From: Bacteroidales bacterium
GTDB taxonomy: Bacteria; Bacteroidota; Bacteroidia; Bacteroidales; UBA932
Direction of reading: 5' to 3'
Assembly: GCA_016287075.1 (NCBI GenBank)
Contig: JAEEVC010000024.1
Coordinates: 1-41,526 of the forward strand
DNA length: 41,526 bases
The notes under the pieces are model-generated. The model did not search any database and was not told where the DNA came from. It saw only the letters and a list, made by a program, of their open reading frames with translations. Below are positions 25,944 through 34,384 of this stretch, piece by piece. The number at the start of each line of letters is the position of its first letter. The stretch's first letter is position 1. Both the position numbers and the translations under genes were made by a program.

Positions 25944-27277
25944 TGAAAACCACCCGAACCCTCGCACTGCTTTCCGCTTTCGCGCTGCTCGCCTCCTCCT
26001 GCGAGGAGAAGGATCCGACATCCCCGTTCAAGGGCATCCTCCTGAACGAGATCGCCGCCCACGAAGATGTCGAAGACCTGGACACCTGGGTCGAGATCGT
26101 GAACACCTCCGAAGAGACCCTTTCCCTGGATGGCCTCTCGCTGTATATCACGGACAGCTATTTCAAGGCACAGGACATCGCCAAGCTGTCCGGGAGCCTG
26201 GCCCCCGGCGAGCGCAAGGTCCTGTCCACCTCCGATAACGGGCTCCGCACCGGATTCGCCTCCAATGATGCATTCACCCTGGTCCTGGGCACATCGAACA
26301 GCACCCCCGTGGACAAGTTCGAACATGCGGCCGCCGATCCGTCGCTGGGGAACTTCGCCAGCTGGCAGCGCATGCCGGACATGACCGGGGACTGGCGCAA
26401 GCTCACCTATTCCAGCAAGGGCCGGGAGAACGCCATCTTCGACATCTCCAAGACCCGGCCCACCGCCGTGTGGACCTGGGGCGCCCATATGGCCGAACTG
26501 CTCGAAAACGACGCCAAGAGCCTCAGGAACCTGAAAGAGAAGGGCTATGACCACATCCTCCTGAACTTCGCCGCCTTCGGTTCGAGCTCCTACCGCAAAC
26601 TCGCCAAGAAGCTGATCCCCCTCTGCGACGAGATCGGCCTCACCGTCCATGTATGGATGCAGTGCTTCTACAACGGAGACTGGGAAAGCCCCATCGACGA
26701 TGAGAAGAAGGCCTACAAGGAAGAGGTCTACGAACGCATCCGCACCCAGTGCCGGGACTATATCGAGACCTGGGGCGTGAAGGGCGTGCACCTGGACTAC
26801 ATCCGCTTCGGCGGGACCGCCTCCAAGCATGACATCAACTATGAAGTCAACTCGGTCGGCGCCGTGAACCGCTGCTGCCGCGAAATCCGTGAGATCACCG
26901 ACAGTTTCGACGAGGGCCTCGTGACCTCCGCCGCGCTGATGCCCGACGTGAACAGCCAGCAATACTACGGCCAGATCCCTTACCAGATGGCGCAGTACAT
27001 CCACATCCTGATGCCGATGATCTACCGCTACGGGTCCTACAATTTCAGCGACGAGGGTTTCAAGAACCGGTCCGACTACTTCGCCGATCAGGCGGCCAAG
27101 AAGGGTGGAGTCTCGTGGTCCGGTATCCAGACCTACAATGCCGCCAACAAGGGGATGACCGCGGAAGAACTCCGCCGGGACATCGACCTGATGACCGGGA
27201 CAAAGGCCGAAGGGGTCGTGCTGTTCCGCTACCAGCTCGGAACGTTCCCGGATATCAACGACATTTACAAAAGATAG
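25940..27277 (+). CDS. Lipoprotein: lamin-tail domain plus TIM-barrel glycosidase-like domain
   Basis: A 445-residue lipoprotein (LLASSC). Residues about 30-150 look like a lamin-tail domain (LLNEIAAHEDVEDLDTWVEIVNTS, LSLDGLSLYI). Residues about 175-445 resemble putative glycosidase TIM barrels of the GHL10/DUF4015 sort: HILLNFAAFG, VHVWMQCFYNGDW, GVHLDYIRFGGTASKHD (Asp286 a candidate acid), SAALMPDVNSQQYYGQ, ILMPMIYRYG, AEGVVLFRYQLGTFPDI. The substrate is unknown. The protein encoded at 31449 is a clear paralogue of the barrel without the lamin-tail domain. Expected at the cell surface. Confidence 0.7.
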   Translation: MMKTTRTLALLSAFALLASSCEEKDPTSPFKGILLNEIAAHEDVEDLDTWVEIVNTSEETLSLDGLSLYITDSYFKAQDIAKLSGSLAPGERKVLSTSDNGLRTGFASNDAFTLVLGTSNSTPVDKFEHAAADPSLGNFASWQRMPDMTGDWRKLTYSSKGRENAIFDISKTRPTAVWTWGAHMAELLENDAKSLRNLKEKGYDHILLNFAAFGSSSYRKLAKKLIPLCDEIGLTVHVWMQCFYNGDWESPIDDEKKAYKEEVYERIRTQCRDYIETWGVKGVHLDYIRFGGTASKHDINYEVNSVGAVNRCCREIREITDSFDEGLVTSAALMPDVNSQQYYGQIPYQMAQYIHILMPMIYRYGSYNFSDEGFKNRSDYFADQAAKKGGVSWSGIQTYNAANKGMTAEELRRDIDLMTGTKAEGVVLFRYQLGTFPDINDIYKR

Positions 27278-27325
27278 ATCATACACCAATTTATCATTCA
27301 TCAACAAATTCAAAACTAAAGCTTT

Positions 27326-30286
27326 ATGAGAAAATCCCGTTATTTTCTGATGACCGCTGCGGCGCTGGTTTGCTTCTTTTCGGGCTGTAACAAGCAGCCG
27401 TCGGAGCAGACTGAACCGCAGGGCGGTGCGGGCACCTTCAAGCTGGCTGAGATCGTAGATGCAGCCGCTGATGCCTACAAGGCTTGGGAAGAGAAGGAAA
27501 CCTTCGCCGAGACCATCAAGGTCGGCACCAAGGACCTCTCCACCCCTGAGTATCAGTTCGCCATCTGCAGCGCGCTGGTCAACATCAGCGCCGGTAAGAA
27601 GGACGACATCACCGTCCTCTCTTACAAGAAGGCCGACCATCCCGAAAGGGACAGCTACGACAAGGAGACCATCGCGGTTTCCAACGGCCCCAAGAACGGG
27701 GAAGAGACGGAAGACCTCGTGAACATCGCCACCCGGATCCTCAGCCGCATGGCTTCCGACCTCAAAGTGCCCAACCAGACCAACTTCACCCGCAATGGCA
27801 GCCCGATCGCCTTCTCTACCGACCGTGCGACGACCGTCATCTCCCGTGAGCTGGCCAACTACAAGGCCAACGGCAAACTGGACGCCGAGGTTTCCGCCGG
27901 CTACAAGGGCGCCGGCAGCTCCATCAAGGCTTTCGCCCAGGAGTATGTGAAGATCATCGACGTCTGGCAGAAAAATGTCGCCGACCTGAACCGCCTCTCC
28001 AACTGGGAGATCGCCCAGGAAGGCGATGCGGATGTCGTCAAGGACGCACACTATGTGCCGAACGACTTCACCTTCACCTTCGCCGAGAAGACCTACAACA
28101 CCGCCGACATGCTCGAGACCGCTGTCCGCAGCTACCTGCTCCTCCGTGGTTTCGACGGCAAGGATGTCGATGCGATCGGCTTCGGCAGCTTCCCGACGGT
28201 GACGCCGGCGAACATGAACGCCGTCGTTCCCGAGACGCACGAGTACGGCTGGAACAAGCCGCTCATCGAGACCAGCAACGGCGGTTACCTTTACAAGGTC
28301 GTCGACGACATGGACACCTACGGCCAGGTGGATGTCATCATCCTGGACAACTGGGCGATGCGTTCGGTCAACTTCTCGTTCAACAACGACATGAAGTGGA
28401 CCAACTTCTGCACCTATCCCCGCGACCCGATCACCAACTACAAGGGCTGCTTCAGCTCCGGCCGTGCGCTCCTGACCTACGCATTCTTCTTCAAGTACCT
28501 GCTCGACAACAACATCGACAAGGACATCGACAAGATTGACGGAAGCGTTGCCATCCGTTCCGAACTCTTCGGCATCGACACCGCCAACAACGACAAGGAC
28601 ATCCAGCTCAAGACCACCGACCTTGAATTCGACTGCGGCGAAAGCGCCAAGGACGCCGAATTCCAGTCAAAGGCTGCCTGGACCGCCACTCCTTCCGCAG
28701 ACTGGATCACCGTCACGCCCGCTTCCGGCGATGCTGGTGCAGTTACCATCAGCGTCAAGGTTGCCGAGAACAAGGGCGACGCCCGTGAAGGCAAGGTTGT
28801 CATCAAGGGCGGCAACGTCACCGAAGGCGTCGAGATTGCAGTCAAGCAGGCTGAATACACCGCTGCGAACACGGCTACCATCAAGGAATTCGCCGAGGAA
28901 TACGTAAAACTCCTCGACATCTGGCGGAATACCACCGGTACCATCGACCAGATGAAGGGTGAGAACTATGAAGGCGGCAGCAACCTCGTCGAGAATGCCC
29001 ACTACATTCCGATGTCCACCACCGTCGCCCTCGGCAACAAGACCTACAACACCGCCGATATGCTCGAGATTGCTCTCCGCAGCTATCTCCTCGTCCGCGG
29101 CTACGACGGTCTGGATGACAACAAGGCCCATATCGGTGCCGGAACCATCCCGGCCCTTGCCGGCGGTGCGAAATCGATGAGCGAGACCATCGTTCCCATC
29201 ACGCACGCCTACAAGTGGGGTTCGCTGCCGTACAACGAGACCGGAACCTACAATCCGGAAACCGGCGCCAACTCCGGCAACGGCGGCCACCTGTTCAAGT
29301 GGGTCGACGGCAAGGAGATCCACTGCCAGGTCGATCCCCTGCTGCTCGACAACTGGGCGATGCGCGCGCTGAACTGGCCGCTCCATCCCGACAAGGGAGA
29401 CGGTGATATCAGCAACCTCTGCGGCTATCCCCGTGATCCTTTCAACAACTACTTCGGTGCATTCAGCTCGATGCGTGCCCTCATCACCTACGCATTCTTC
29501 TTCAAGTACATGCTCGACAACAAGCTCGACAAGGCGGACGGCCTTGGCGCAGATGTGGTCATCCGTTCCGAACTCTTCGGCGACGAGGGCTCGACCGAGG
29601 CCGCCGCTGCGACCATCAAGGACTTCGCGAAGGAGTTCGTGAAGGTCATCGACATCTGGAATGCCACTGTCGGCGAGATCAAGATGCATTCCTCCGTGGA
29701 TGCCACGCCGAACGCCCACTACATCCCGGACGAGACCACCATCAAGGTCGGCGACAAGGTTTACAACACGGCTGACATGTACGAGACGGCTTCCCGCTGC
29801 TACCTCCTCGTCCGCGGTTACGACGGGCTCGACACGGAGAACTTCGGCGCCGGCAAGATTGCCGCCCTCCCCGGCGGCGCGCAGGCGATGAGCACGACGG
29901 AAGTTCCGCCCACGCATGACTACACCTGGGGTTCCTCTCCATACAACGAGCTCGGAACCTACGACATCGCCACCGGCCAGGGCTCCAGCAACAACGGTCC
30001 CCTCATCAAGATCGTTGACGGCAAGGCGGTCCACAGCCAGGTCGACGTCACCATCCTGGACAACCAGGTGATGCGTGCGATGAATTATCAGCACGGCAAG
30101 GACATCTCCAACATGTGCACCTATCCGCGTGACCCGATCACGAACTACGCGGGCAGCTTCAGCGCGAAGCGCGCGTTCCTCACCTACGCGTTCTTCTTCA
30201 AGTACATGCTGGACAACAACCTCGACAAGGCCGACGGCATCGGCGCGGATGTCGTCATCCGCAGCGAACTCTTCGGAAACGAATAA
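27326..30286 (+). CDS. Large surface lipoprotein with pseudomurein-binding-repeat-like segments, BACON domain and three long repeats
   Basis: 986 residues, lipobox CFFSGC. Order: two N-terminal segments (about 39-87 and 125-175) similar to those of the next protein; repeat 1 (about 198-416); BACON domain (about 425-510, with WTATPSADWITVTPASGDAGAVTISVKV); repeat 2 (about 518-752); repeat 3 (about 763-986). Each repeat runs from a helix like TIKDFAKEFVKVIDIW, through NAHYIP, YNTADM and YLLVRGYDGLD, to CxYPRDP-NY and TYAFFFKYMLDN and ends RSELFG. The helix + IPxxTT + YNTADMxE pattern resembles the pseudomurein-binding repeat, by memory of the family. No catalytic residues are evident, so it is probably a surface polymer-binding protein in the SusE/F position. 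Confidence 0.6.
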   Translation: MRKSRYFLMTAAALVCFFSGCNKQPSEQTEPQGGAGTFKLAEIVDAAADAYKAWEEKETFAETIKVGTKDLSTPEYQFAICSALVNISAGKKDDITVLSYKKADHPERDSYDKETIAVSNGPKNGEETEDLVNIATRILSRMASDLKVPNQTNFTRNGSPIAFSTDRATTVISRELANYKANGKLDAEVSAGYKGAGSSIKAFAQEYVKIIDVWQKNVADLNRLSNWEIAQEGDADVVKDAHYVPNDFTFTFAEKTYNTADMLETAVRSYLLLRGFDGKDVDAIGFGSFPTVTPANMNAVVPETHEYGWNKPLIETSNGGYLYKVVDDMDTYGQVDVIILDNWAMRSVNFSFNNDMKWTNFCTYPRDPITNYKGCFSSGRALLTYAFFFKYLLDNNIDKDIDKIDGSVAIRSELFGIDTANNDKDIQLKTTDLEFDCGESAKDAEFQSKAAWTATPSADWITVTPASGDAGAVTISVKVAENKGDAREGKVVIKGGNVTEGVEIAVKQAEYTAANTATIKEFAEEYVKLLDIWRNTTGTIDQMKGENYEGGSNLVENAHYIPMSTTVALGNKTYNTADMLEIALRSYLLVRGYDGLDDNKAHIGAGTIPALAGGAKSMSETIVPITHAYKWGSLPYNETGTYNPETGANSGNGGHLFKWVDGKEIHCQVDPLLLDNWAMRALNWPLHPDKGDGDISNLCGYPRDPFNNYFGAFSSMRALITYAFFFKYMLDNKLDKADGLGADVVIRSELFGDEGSTEAAAATIKDFAKEFVKVIDIWNATVGEIKMHSSVDATPNAHYIPDETTIKVGDKVYNTADMYETASRCYLLVRGYDGLDTENFGAGKIAALPGGAQAMSTTEVPPTHDYTWGSSPYNELGTYDIATGQGSSNNGPLIKIVDGKAVHSQVDVTILDNQVMRAMNYQHGKDISNMCTYPRDPITNYAGSFSAKRAFLTYAFFFKYMLDNNLDKADGIGADVVIRSELFGNE

Positions 30287-30304
30287 CCGTTCCTCCATTT
30301 CAAG

Positions 30305-30333
30305 GCAGGGAGGCCTGACCGCCTCCCTGCTTT
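30305..30333 (+). terminator. Hairpin between the binding-protein and transglutaminase genes
   Basis: GCAGGGAGGC (30305-30314) pairs perfectly with GCCTCCCTGC (30321-30330), followed by only three T. It is weak as a terminator; it may lower downstream expression or protect the 3' end of the upstream mRNA. Confidence 0.55.
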
Positions 30334-30355
30334 CCAAGTTCAAATGCTTAGATTT

Positions 30356-31444
30356 ATGAAACCCATGAAGATCCTGGCTGCGGCCCTGGCCGCGTTCACG
30401 CTGACGCTTAACTGCAACAAGCCGGAGGGTCCCGCACCGGAGGACACGACACCGAAGGAATTCACGGCCAGCAAATTCAACGGCTATTTCGTCGAGGGCC
30501 TCGCCGGTGCTTTCGAGACCTTCCAGGAGAAAGATGCCCTGCCCATGTCCATCAATGTGGACGGCCTTACCTACGGCCGTGGCCAGTATCTGGCCGTCGC
30601 CTGCCTCCTGCTGAAGAATATCCAGGAAGATCCCGAACACTGGGAAGATGTCGAAGTGGACGTGCCGCTCAGGATGTCGTCCAACTCGACCCTGGCGAAC
30701 AATACGTTCGAGCAGGACAGCATCTCCCTGGAAGCCCTCACCTGGGCCGCCGAAAAGGCCTATGCCTACGGCGAAAGCCACAGCGCCCTGCCCAACTATG
30801 TCTCCTTCGGCAAGATCACCTGCCCCGGGCGCGGCATGGACAGCACCTACACGTACACCTATGACAAACCCTTCAAGGACGGCGTAAAGTACATCGGCAA
30901 CCTGATCTGGGCCGACTATGGCGCCGCCCTGCTCCGGGCATTCCATTACTATAAACAGCATTCCGAGTTCCCCGAAAAGGTCTGCAACTGGGGGTCGGAT
31001 TATCTCCGCAAGACCAACTATTGCGACATCGAAGCCCCCGAGGTGCTTGCCGCCCGGGATGCCGCCCTCGCGAAACTTCCGGAGGGAGCCACCCAGATCC
31101 AGAAAGTGAAGGCCCTGTTCGAATATGCCCGTGATGAATGGGAATGGGAGAATTACTCGAATACGAGCAAAGGCGCCGTCAAAACCATCAAGGCCAAGGT
31201 CGGCAACTGCTGCGACCTGACGCATGCCACGCTCGCGATGTGCCGCGCCGCCGGCATCCCCGCACGCTACCTGCACGGACAGTGCTATTTCAGCTCCGGC
31301 GTCATCGGCCATGTGATCCCCGAAATCTGGGACGGCCACCGCTGGTGGGTCTGCGATCCTTCCAACAACAGCGCGACGATGGGGAATCCCACCTGGAAGG
31401 GCATGGAAACCTTCAATGGACGATACAAAGAACTTCCTTTCTGA
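30356..31444 (+). CDS. Transglutaminase-like lipoprotein resembling pseudomurein endoisopeptidase (Pei-type)
   Basis: About 362 residues with a signal peptide ending at an atypical lipobox (TLNC). Two N-terminal binding-like segments (about 38-92 and 126-155, the second containing SHSALPNYVSFG) match the LPNYV core recalled for pseudomurein-binding repeats. The C-terminal domain from about 250 has the Cys-His-Asp triad Cys285 (AKVGNCCDLTH), His319 (SSGVIGHV) and Asp334 (WWVCDPSNN), plus RAAGIPARYLHGQCYFSSG and the ending GRYKELPF. This closely recalls PeiW/PeiP, which cut the Ala-epsilon-Lys isopeptide bond in the wall of methanogens. Start choices are ATG 30344, 30356 or 30365. Predicted extracytoplasmic peptidase; target unproven. 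Confidence 0.72.
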   Translation: MKPMKILAAALAAFTLTLNCNKPEGPAPEDTTPKEFTASKFNGYFVEGLAGAFETFQEKDALPMSINVDGLTYGRGQYLAVACLLLKNIQEDPEHWEDVEVDVPLRMSSNSTLANNTFEQDSISLEALTWAAEKAYAYGESHSALPNYVSFGKITCPGRGMDSTYTYTYDKPFKDGVKYIGNLIWADYGAALLRAFHYYKQHSEFPEKVCNWGSDYLRKTNYCDIEAPEVLAARDAALAKLPEGATQIQKVKALFEYARDEWEWENYSNTSKGAVKTIKAKVGNCCDLTHATLAMCRAAGIPARYLHGQCYFSSGVIGHVIPEIWDGHRWWVCDPSNNSATMGNPTWKGMETFNGRYKELPF

Positions 31445-31448
31445 TAAT

Positions 31449-32342
31449 ATGGATATGAAACGACTGATCATCAGCATTTTCGCATTCGCACTGGCCCTGT
31501 CCGCCTGCAAGCCGGCGGCCCAGACCAACACCAACGGCATCTGGCTCTGGTCGAAATTCATGAACGAGGTCAACCTCGACAGCCTGGCCGCCAGGGACAT
31601 CAAGAACATCATCCTGCATGAGGTGGCCTTCGAGCGCCACGGCGTGGATTCGACCCTCGCCTTTGTCGCCGAAGCCCACAAACGGGACATGAAAGTCCAC
31701 ATCTGGTTCCAGTGCTTCTACCAGGACGGCAAGTGGATCAATCCCGTCCTCGACTCGCTGAACTGCTATGACCAGGCGTATTTCGACAAGGTCATCGAAC
31801 GCGCCGTCCGGTATGTCGGTTACGGCGTCGACGGCATCCACCTCGATTACATCCGCTTCGGCGGAACGGCCCACAAGCACAATCCCTCCGAGGAGATCAC
31901 CGCCACGGGCTGCGTGACCGAGTTCTGCCGCCAGATCAACGCCGCCACCAAGGCCAAGAATCCGGGAATCATCCTCTCCGCGGCCCTGATGCCCGAGCCG
32001 GACAGCGAGTATTATTATGGCCAGGATCCGGCACAGATGGGGCAGTACATCGACATCCTGATGCCGATGATCTATTTCCACAGCCAGTCCTACCAGAAAG
32101 GCGGCACCCCCTGGGCCAGACAGGTAGCCGACCATTTCGCCACCAAGGGCGCACCCGCGAAGGTGTGGGCCGGCCTGACGACGTATGAGGATACCGACAC
32201 GGCCCTCGTGGTCCCGATGAACGCGGAAAAGATCCTCCGCGACTGCCGGATGTTCACCGATTCGACGATGGCGGAGGGCGTCGTCCTCTTCCGGTACGGC
32301 CTCGGTGAACTTCCTGACCTCCACGAACTCAGCAAAGAATAA
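31449..32342 (+). CDS. TIM-barrel glycosidase-like lipoprotein (paralogue of the 25940 gene)
   Basis: 297 residues, lipobox ALSAC. It is nearly all barrel: IWLWSKFMNEVNLDSL, VHIWFQCFYQDGKW, GIHLDYIRFGGTAHKHN (Asp133), SAALMPEPDSEYYYGQ, ILMPMIYFHS and AEGVVLFRYGLGELPD align with the barrel of the protein at 25940-27277, which has an extra lamin-tail domain. Function in the GHL/DUF4015-like group is not known; a retaining or inverting glycosidase is a reasonable guess. Starts ATG 31449 or 31455; the second gives a more usual MKR signal peptide. It lies 4 nt after the transglutaminase-like gene. Confidence 0.7.
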   Translation: MDMKRLIISIFAFALALSACKPAAQTNTNGIWLWSKFMNEVNLDSLAARDIKNIILHEVAFERHGVDSTLAFVAEAHKRDMKVHIWFQCFYQDGKWINPVLDSLNCYDQAYFDKVIERAVRYVGYGVDGIHLDYIRFGGTAHKHNPSEEITATGCVTEFCRQINAATKAKNPGIILSAALMPEPDSEYYYGQDPAQMGQYIDILMPMIYFHSQSYQKGGTPWARQVADHFATKGAPAKVWAGLTTYEDTDTALVVPMNAEKILRDCRMFTDSTMAEGVVLFRYGLGELPDLHELSKE

Positions 32343-32346
32343 CGGA

Positions 32347-33198
32347 ATGATACTGATCGCAGACAGCGGCGCCACCAAGACCGAGTGGGCGCTCGTGGAG
32401 AAAGACGGAACGCTCCGTTTCCACTTCTACAGCCAGGGTTACAATCCCAACTATATCAGCGGTCCGGAAATCGTCGCCGACATCCGGGCAAACCTGCCCG
32501 ACGGGCTCTATGTACCCGCCGTAGAGGAGATTTACTTCTACGGAGCCGGCGTTACCCCGCTTCAGTATCCGTTCATGGAACGGACGCTCCGTGAGGTATT
32601 TACCGCCGCCCGGGAGGTATTCATCGCCATGGATACGCTCGCTTCCTGCCGCGCCCTGCTCCAGCGGAAGCCGGGCTTCGCCGCCATCCTCGGCACGGGC
32701 TCCAACTCCTGCCTCTACGACGGCTGCAACGAGGGCCTCAACGTGGATTCCTGCGGCTTCATCCTCGGCGACGAGGGCAGCGGCGGCTATCTCGGCAAAC
32801 GCCTGATCACGGACTACATCCGGCACAACATGCCGGAAAACGTCTATGCGCTTGTCGGCAAGGAACTCGGAAAGAACAACGAGGAACTGATCGACCAGAT
32901 CTACACGAAGCCGTTTCCAAACCGCTTCTGCGCGCAGTACGCGAAATTCATCCACGACCACATGGACTTCGATCCGTACTTCCCGGCCCTCGTAACCGAA
33001 TCCTTCCGGCTGTTTTTCCTGAGGATTGTCACGCATTATCCTGATTACCAGCAATATACCTTCAACTCAGTCGGCTCGGTCGGCTATTATTTCAAGGAGT
33101 GGCTGGCACCGGTCGCCGACGCCTTCGGCATGCGGCTCGGCGTCATCCTCCCGGCTCCGATGGAAGGTCTCATCCAATACCACACCCATGAACAATAA
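32347..33198 (+). CDS. BadF/BadG/BcrA/BcrD-family kinase, N-acetylglucosamine or MurNAc kinase-like
   Basis: A 283-residue cytoplasmic ASKHA-fold protein: phosphate-1 loop ADSGATKTEWAL, GILGTGSN-like block AAILGTGSNSCLYDG, and LGDEGSGGYLGKRL. Bacteroidetes members of this size phosphorylate free aminosugars such as GlcNAc or MurNAc (MurK in Tannerella forsythia is of this kind). Here it would supply the 6-phosphate substrate for the MurQ-like enzyme. ATG 32347 lies 4 nt after the previous stop; its 3' end overlaps the transporter gene by 11 nt. Confidence 0.82.
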   Translation: MILIADSGATKTEWALVEKDGTLRFHFYSQGYNPNYISGPEIVADIRANLPDGLYVPAVEEIYFYGAGVTPLQYPFMERTLREVFTAAREVFIAMDTLASCRALLQRKPGFAAILGTGSNSCLYDGCNEGLNVDSCGFILGDEGSGGYLGKRLITDYIRHNMPENVYALVGKELGKNNEELIDQIYTKPFPNRFCAQYAKFIHDHMDFDPYFPALVTESFRLFFLRIVTHYPDYQQYTFNSVGSVGYYFKEWLAPVADAFGMRLGVILPAPMEGLIQYHTHEQ

Positions 33199-34384
33199 CC
33201 GGAAATACGTCCTCCCGCTCGCCTTCATCGGCATGATGTTCTTCACCGTGGGCTTCGCCACGGGCATCAACGGCTACTTCGTCCCGTTCCTGGAGAACAA
33301 CCTGCACCTCAGTTCGGCCCAGTCCTACCTCGTCATCGCGGCGACCTTCCTAGCCTTCCTGGTCTTCAGTTTCCCGGCCTCCTCGATCATCGCGAAGATC
33401 GGCTACAAGCGGACCATGTCCCTGTCGTTCTTCCTCTTCGCCGTCGCGTTCGGCCTGTTCATCCCGGCGGCGCGGCTCGAGAGCTTCGCCCTGTACCTGC
33501 TGGCCTGTTTCCTCAGCGGGACGGCCAACACGGTCCTGCAGGCGGCCATCAACCCCTATGTGACCATCCTCGGCCCCATCGAGAGCGCGGCCAAGCGGAT
33601 CAGCATCATGGGCATCTGCAACTCCTGCGCGCTGGCCCTGCCGTCCGTCTTCATCGCCGCCGTCACGCGGAAACCGATCGAGGCCGTGGGACTCAGCGAC
33701 CTCGACGCTCCCCTGCTGATCATCATCGGCGTGGTGGTCCTGCTGGGCATCCTGACCCTCTTCGCCCCGCTCGAGGAAATCAAGGCGGAGGGCGAGGAAA
33801 ACGAGGAGGACTGCCCCTACGCCGCAGGAAAGACCTCCATCTGGCAGTTCCCGCACCTGGTACTCGGCGCCCTGGCGCTCTTCGTCTATGTCGGCGTGGA
33901 GAACCTGGCCCTGCTGACCGTGCTCGACTATGCCCAGTCGCTCGGTCTCCCGAATCCCGAGAGCTACACCATCTGGCCGGGCATCGGCATGGCGGCCGGC
34001 TACATTATCGGCATCCTGTGCATCCCGAAGCTCATTTCCCAGGTCCAGGCCCTCCGAATCTGCACCTGGGTGGCGGTCATCGACTCGTTCCTGATCGTGC
34101 TGACCCCGCCCCAGGTTTCCGTCTGGTGCGTCGCCCTGCTGAGTTTCGCCTGCTCACTGATGTACCCGGCCATCTGGCCCCTCGCCATCACGGAACTCGG
34201 GAAATTCACCAAGAAGGGCTCCTCGCTCCTGGTCGCCTCCATCGGCGGCGGCGCCCTCATTCCGCTGCTGTTCGGGGCGCTGAAGGACTGGATGGGCATG
34301 CAGAACGCCTACTGGATCTGCCTCCCCTTCTACCTGCTGATTATGTTCTACGCCTATTACGGCTACAAGATCCGTCGCAAATGA
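33188..34384 (+). CDS. Sugar MFS transporter, FucP/NagP-like
   Basis: A 398-residue inner-membrane protein with about 12 helices. The start YVLPLAFIGMMFFTVGFATGINGYFVPFLENNLHLSSAQS and the AAINPYVTILGP block are typical of the FHS (fucose-galactose-H+) branch, which includes Bacteroidetes glucose/galactose and GlcNAc permeases. Its place right after the aminosugar kinase suggests that it imports the sugar that the kinase phosphorylates. It overlaps both neighbours (11 nt before, ATGA after). Confidence 0.85.
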   Translation: MNNNRKYVLPLAFIGMMFFTVGFATGINGYFVPFLENNLHLSSAQSYLVIAATFLAFLVFSFPASSIIAKIGYKRTMSLSFFLFAVAFGLFIPAARLESFALYLLACFLSGTANTVLQAAINPYVTILGPIESAAKRISIMGICNSCALALPSVFIAAVTRKPIEAVGLSDLDAPLLIIIGVVVLLGILTLFAPLEEIKAEGEENEEDCPYAAGKTSIWQFPHLVLGALALFVYVGVENLALLTVLDYAQSLGLPNPESYTIWPGIGMAAGYIIGILCIPKLISQVQALRICTWVAVIDSFLIVLTPPQVSVWCVALLSFACSLMYPAIWPLAITELGKFTKKGSSLLVASIGGGALIPLLFGALKDWMGMQNAYWICLPFYLLIMFYAYYGYKIRRK

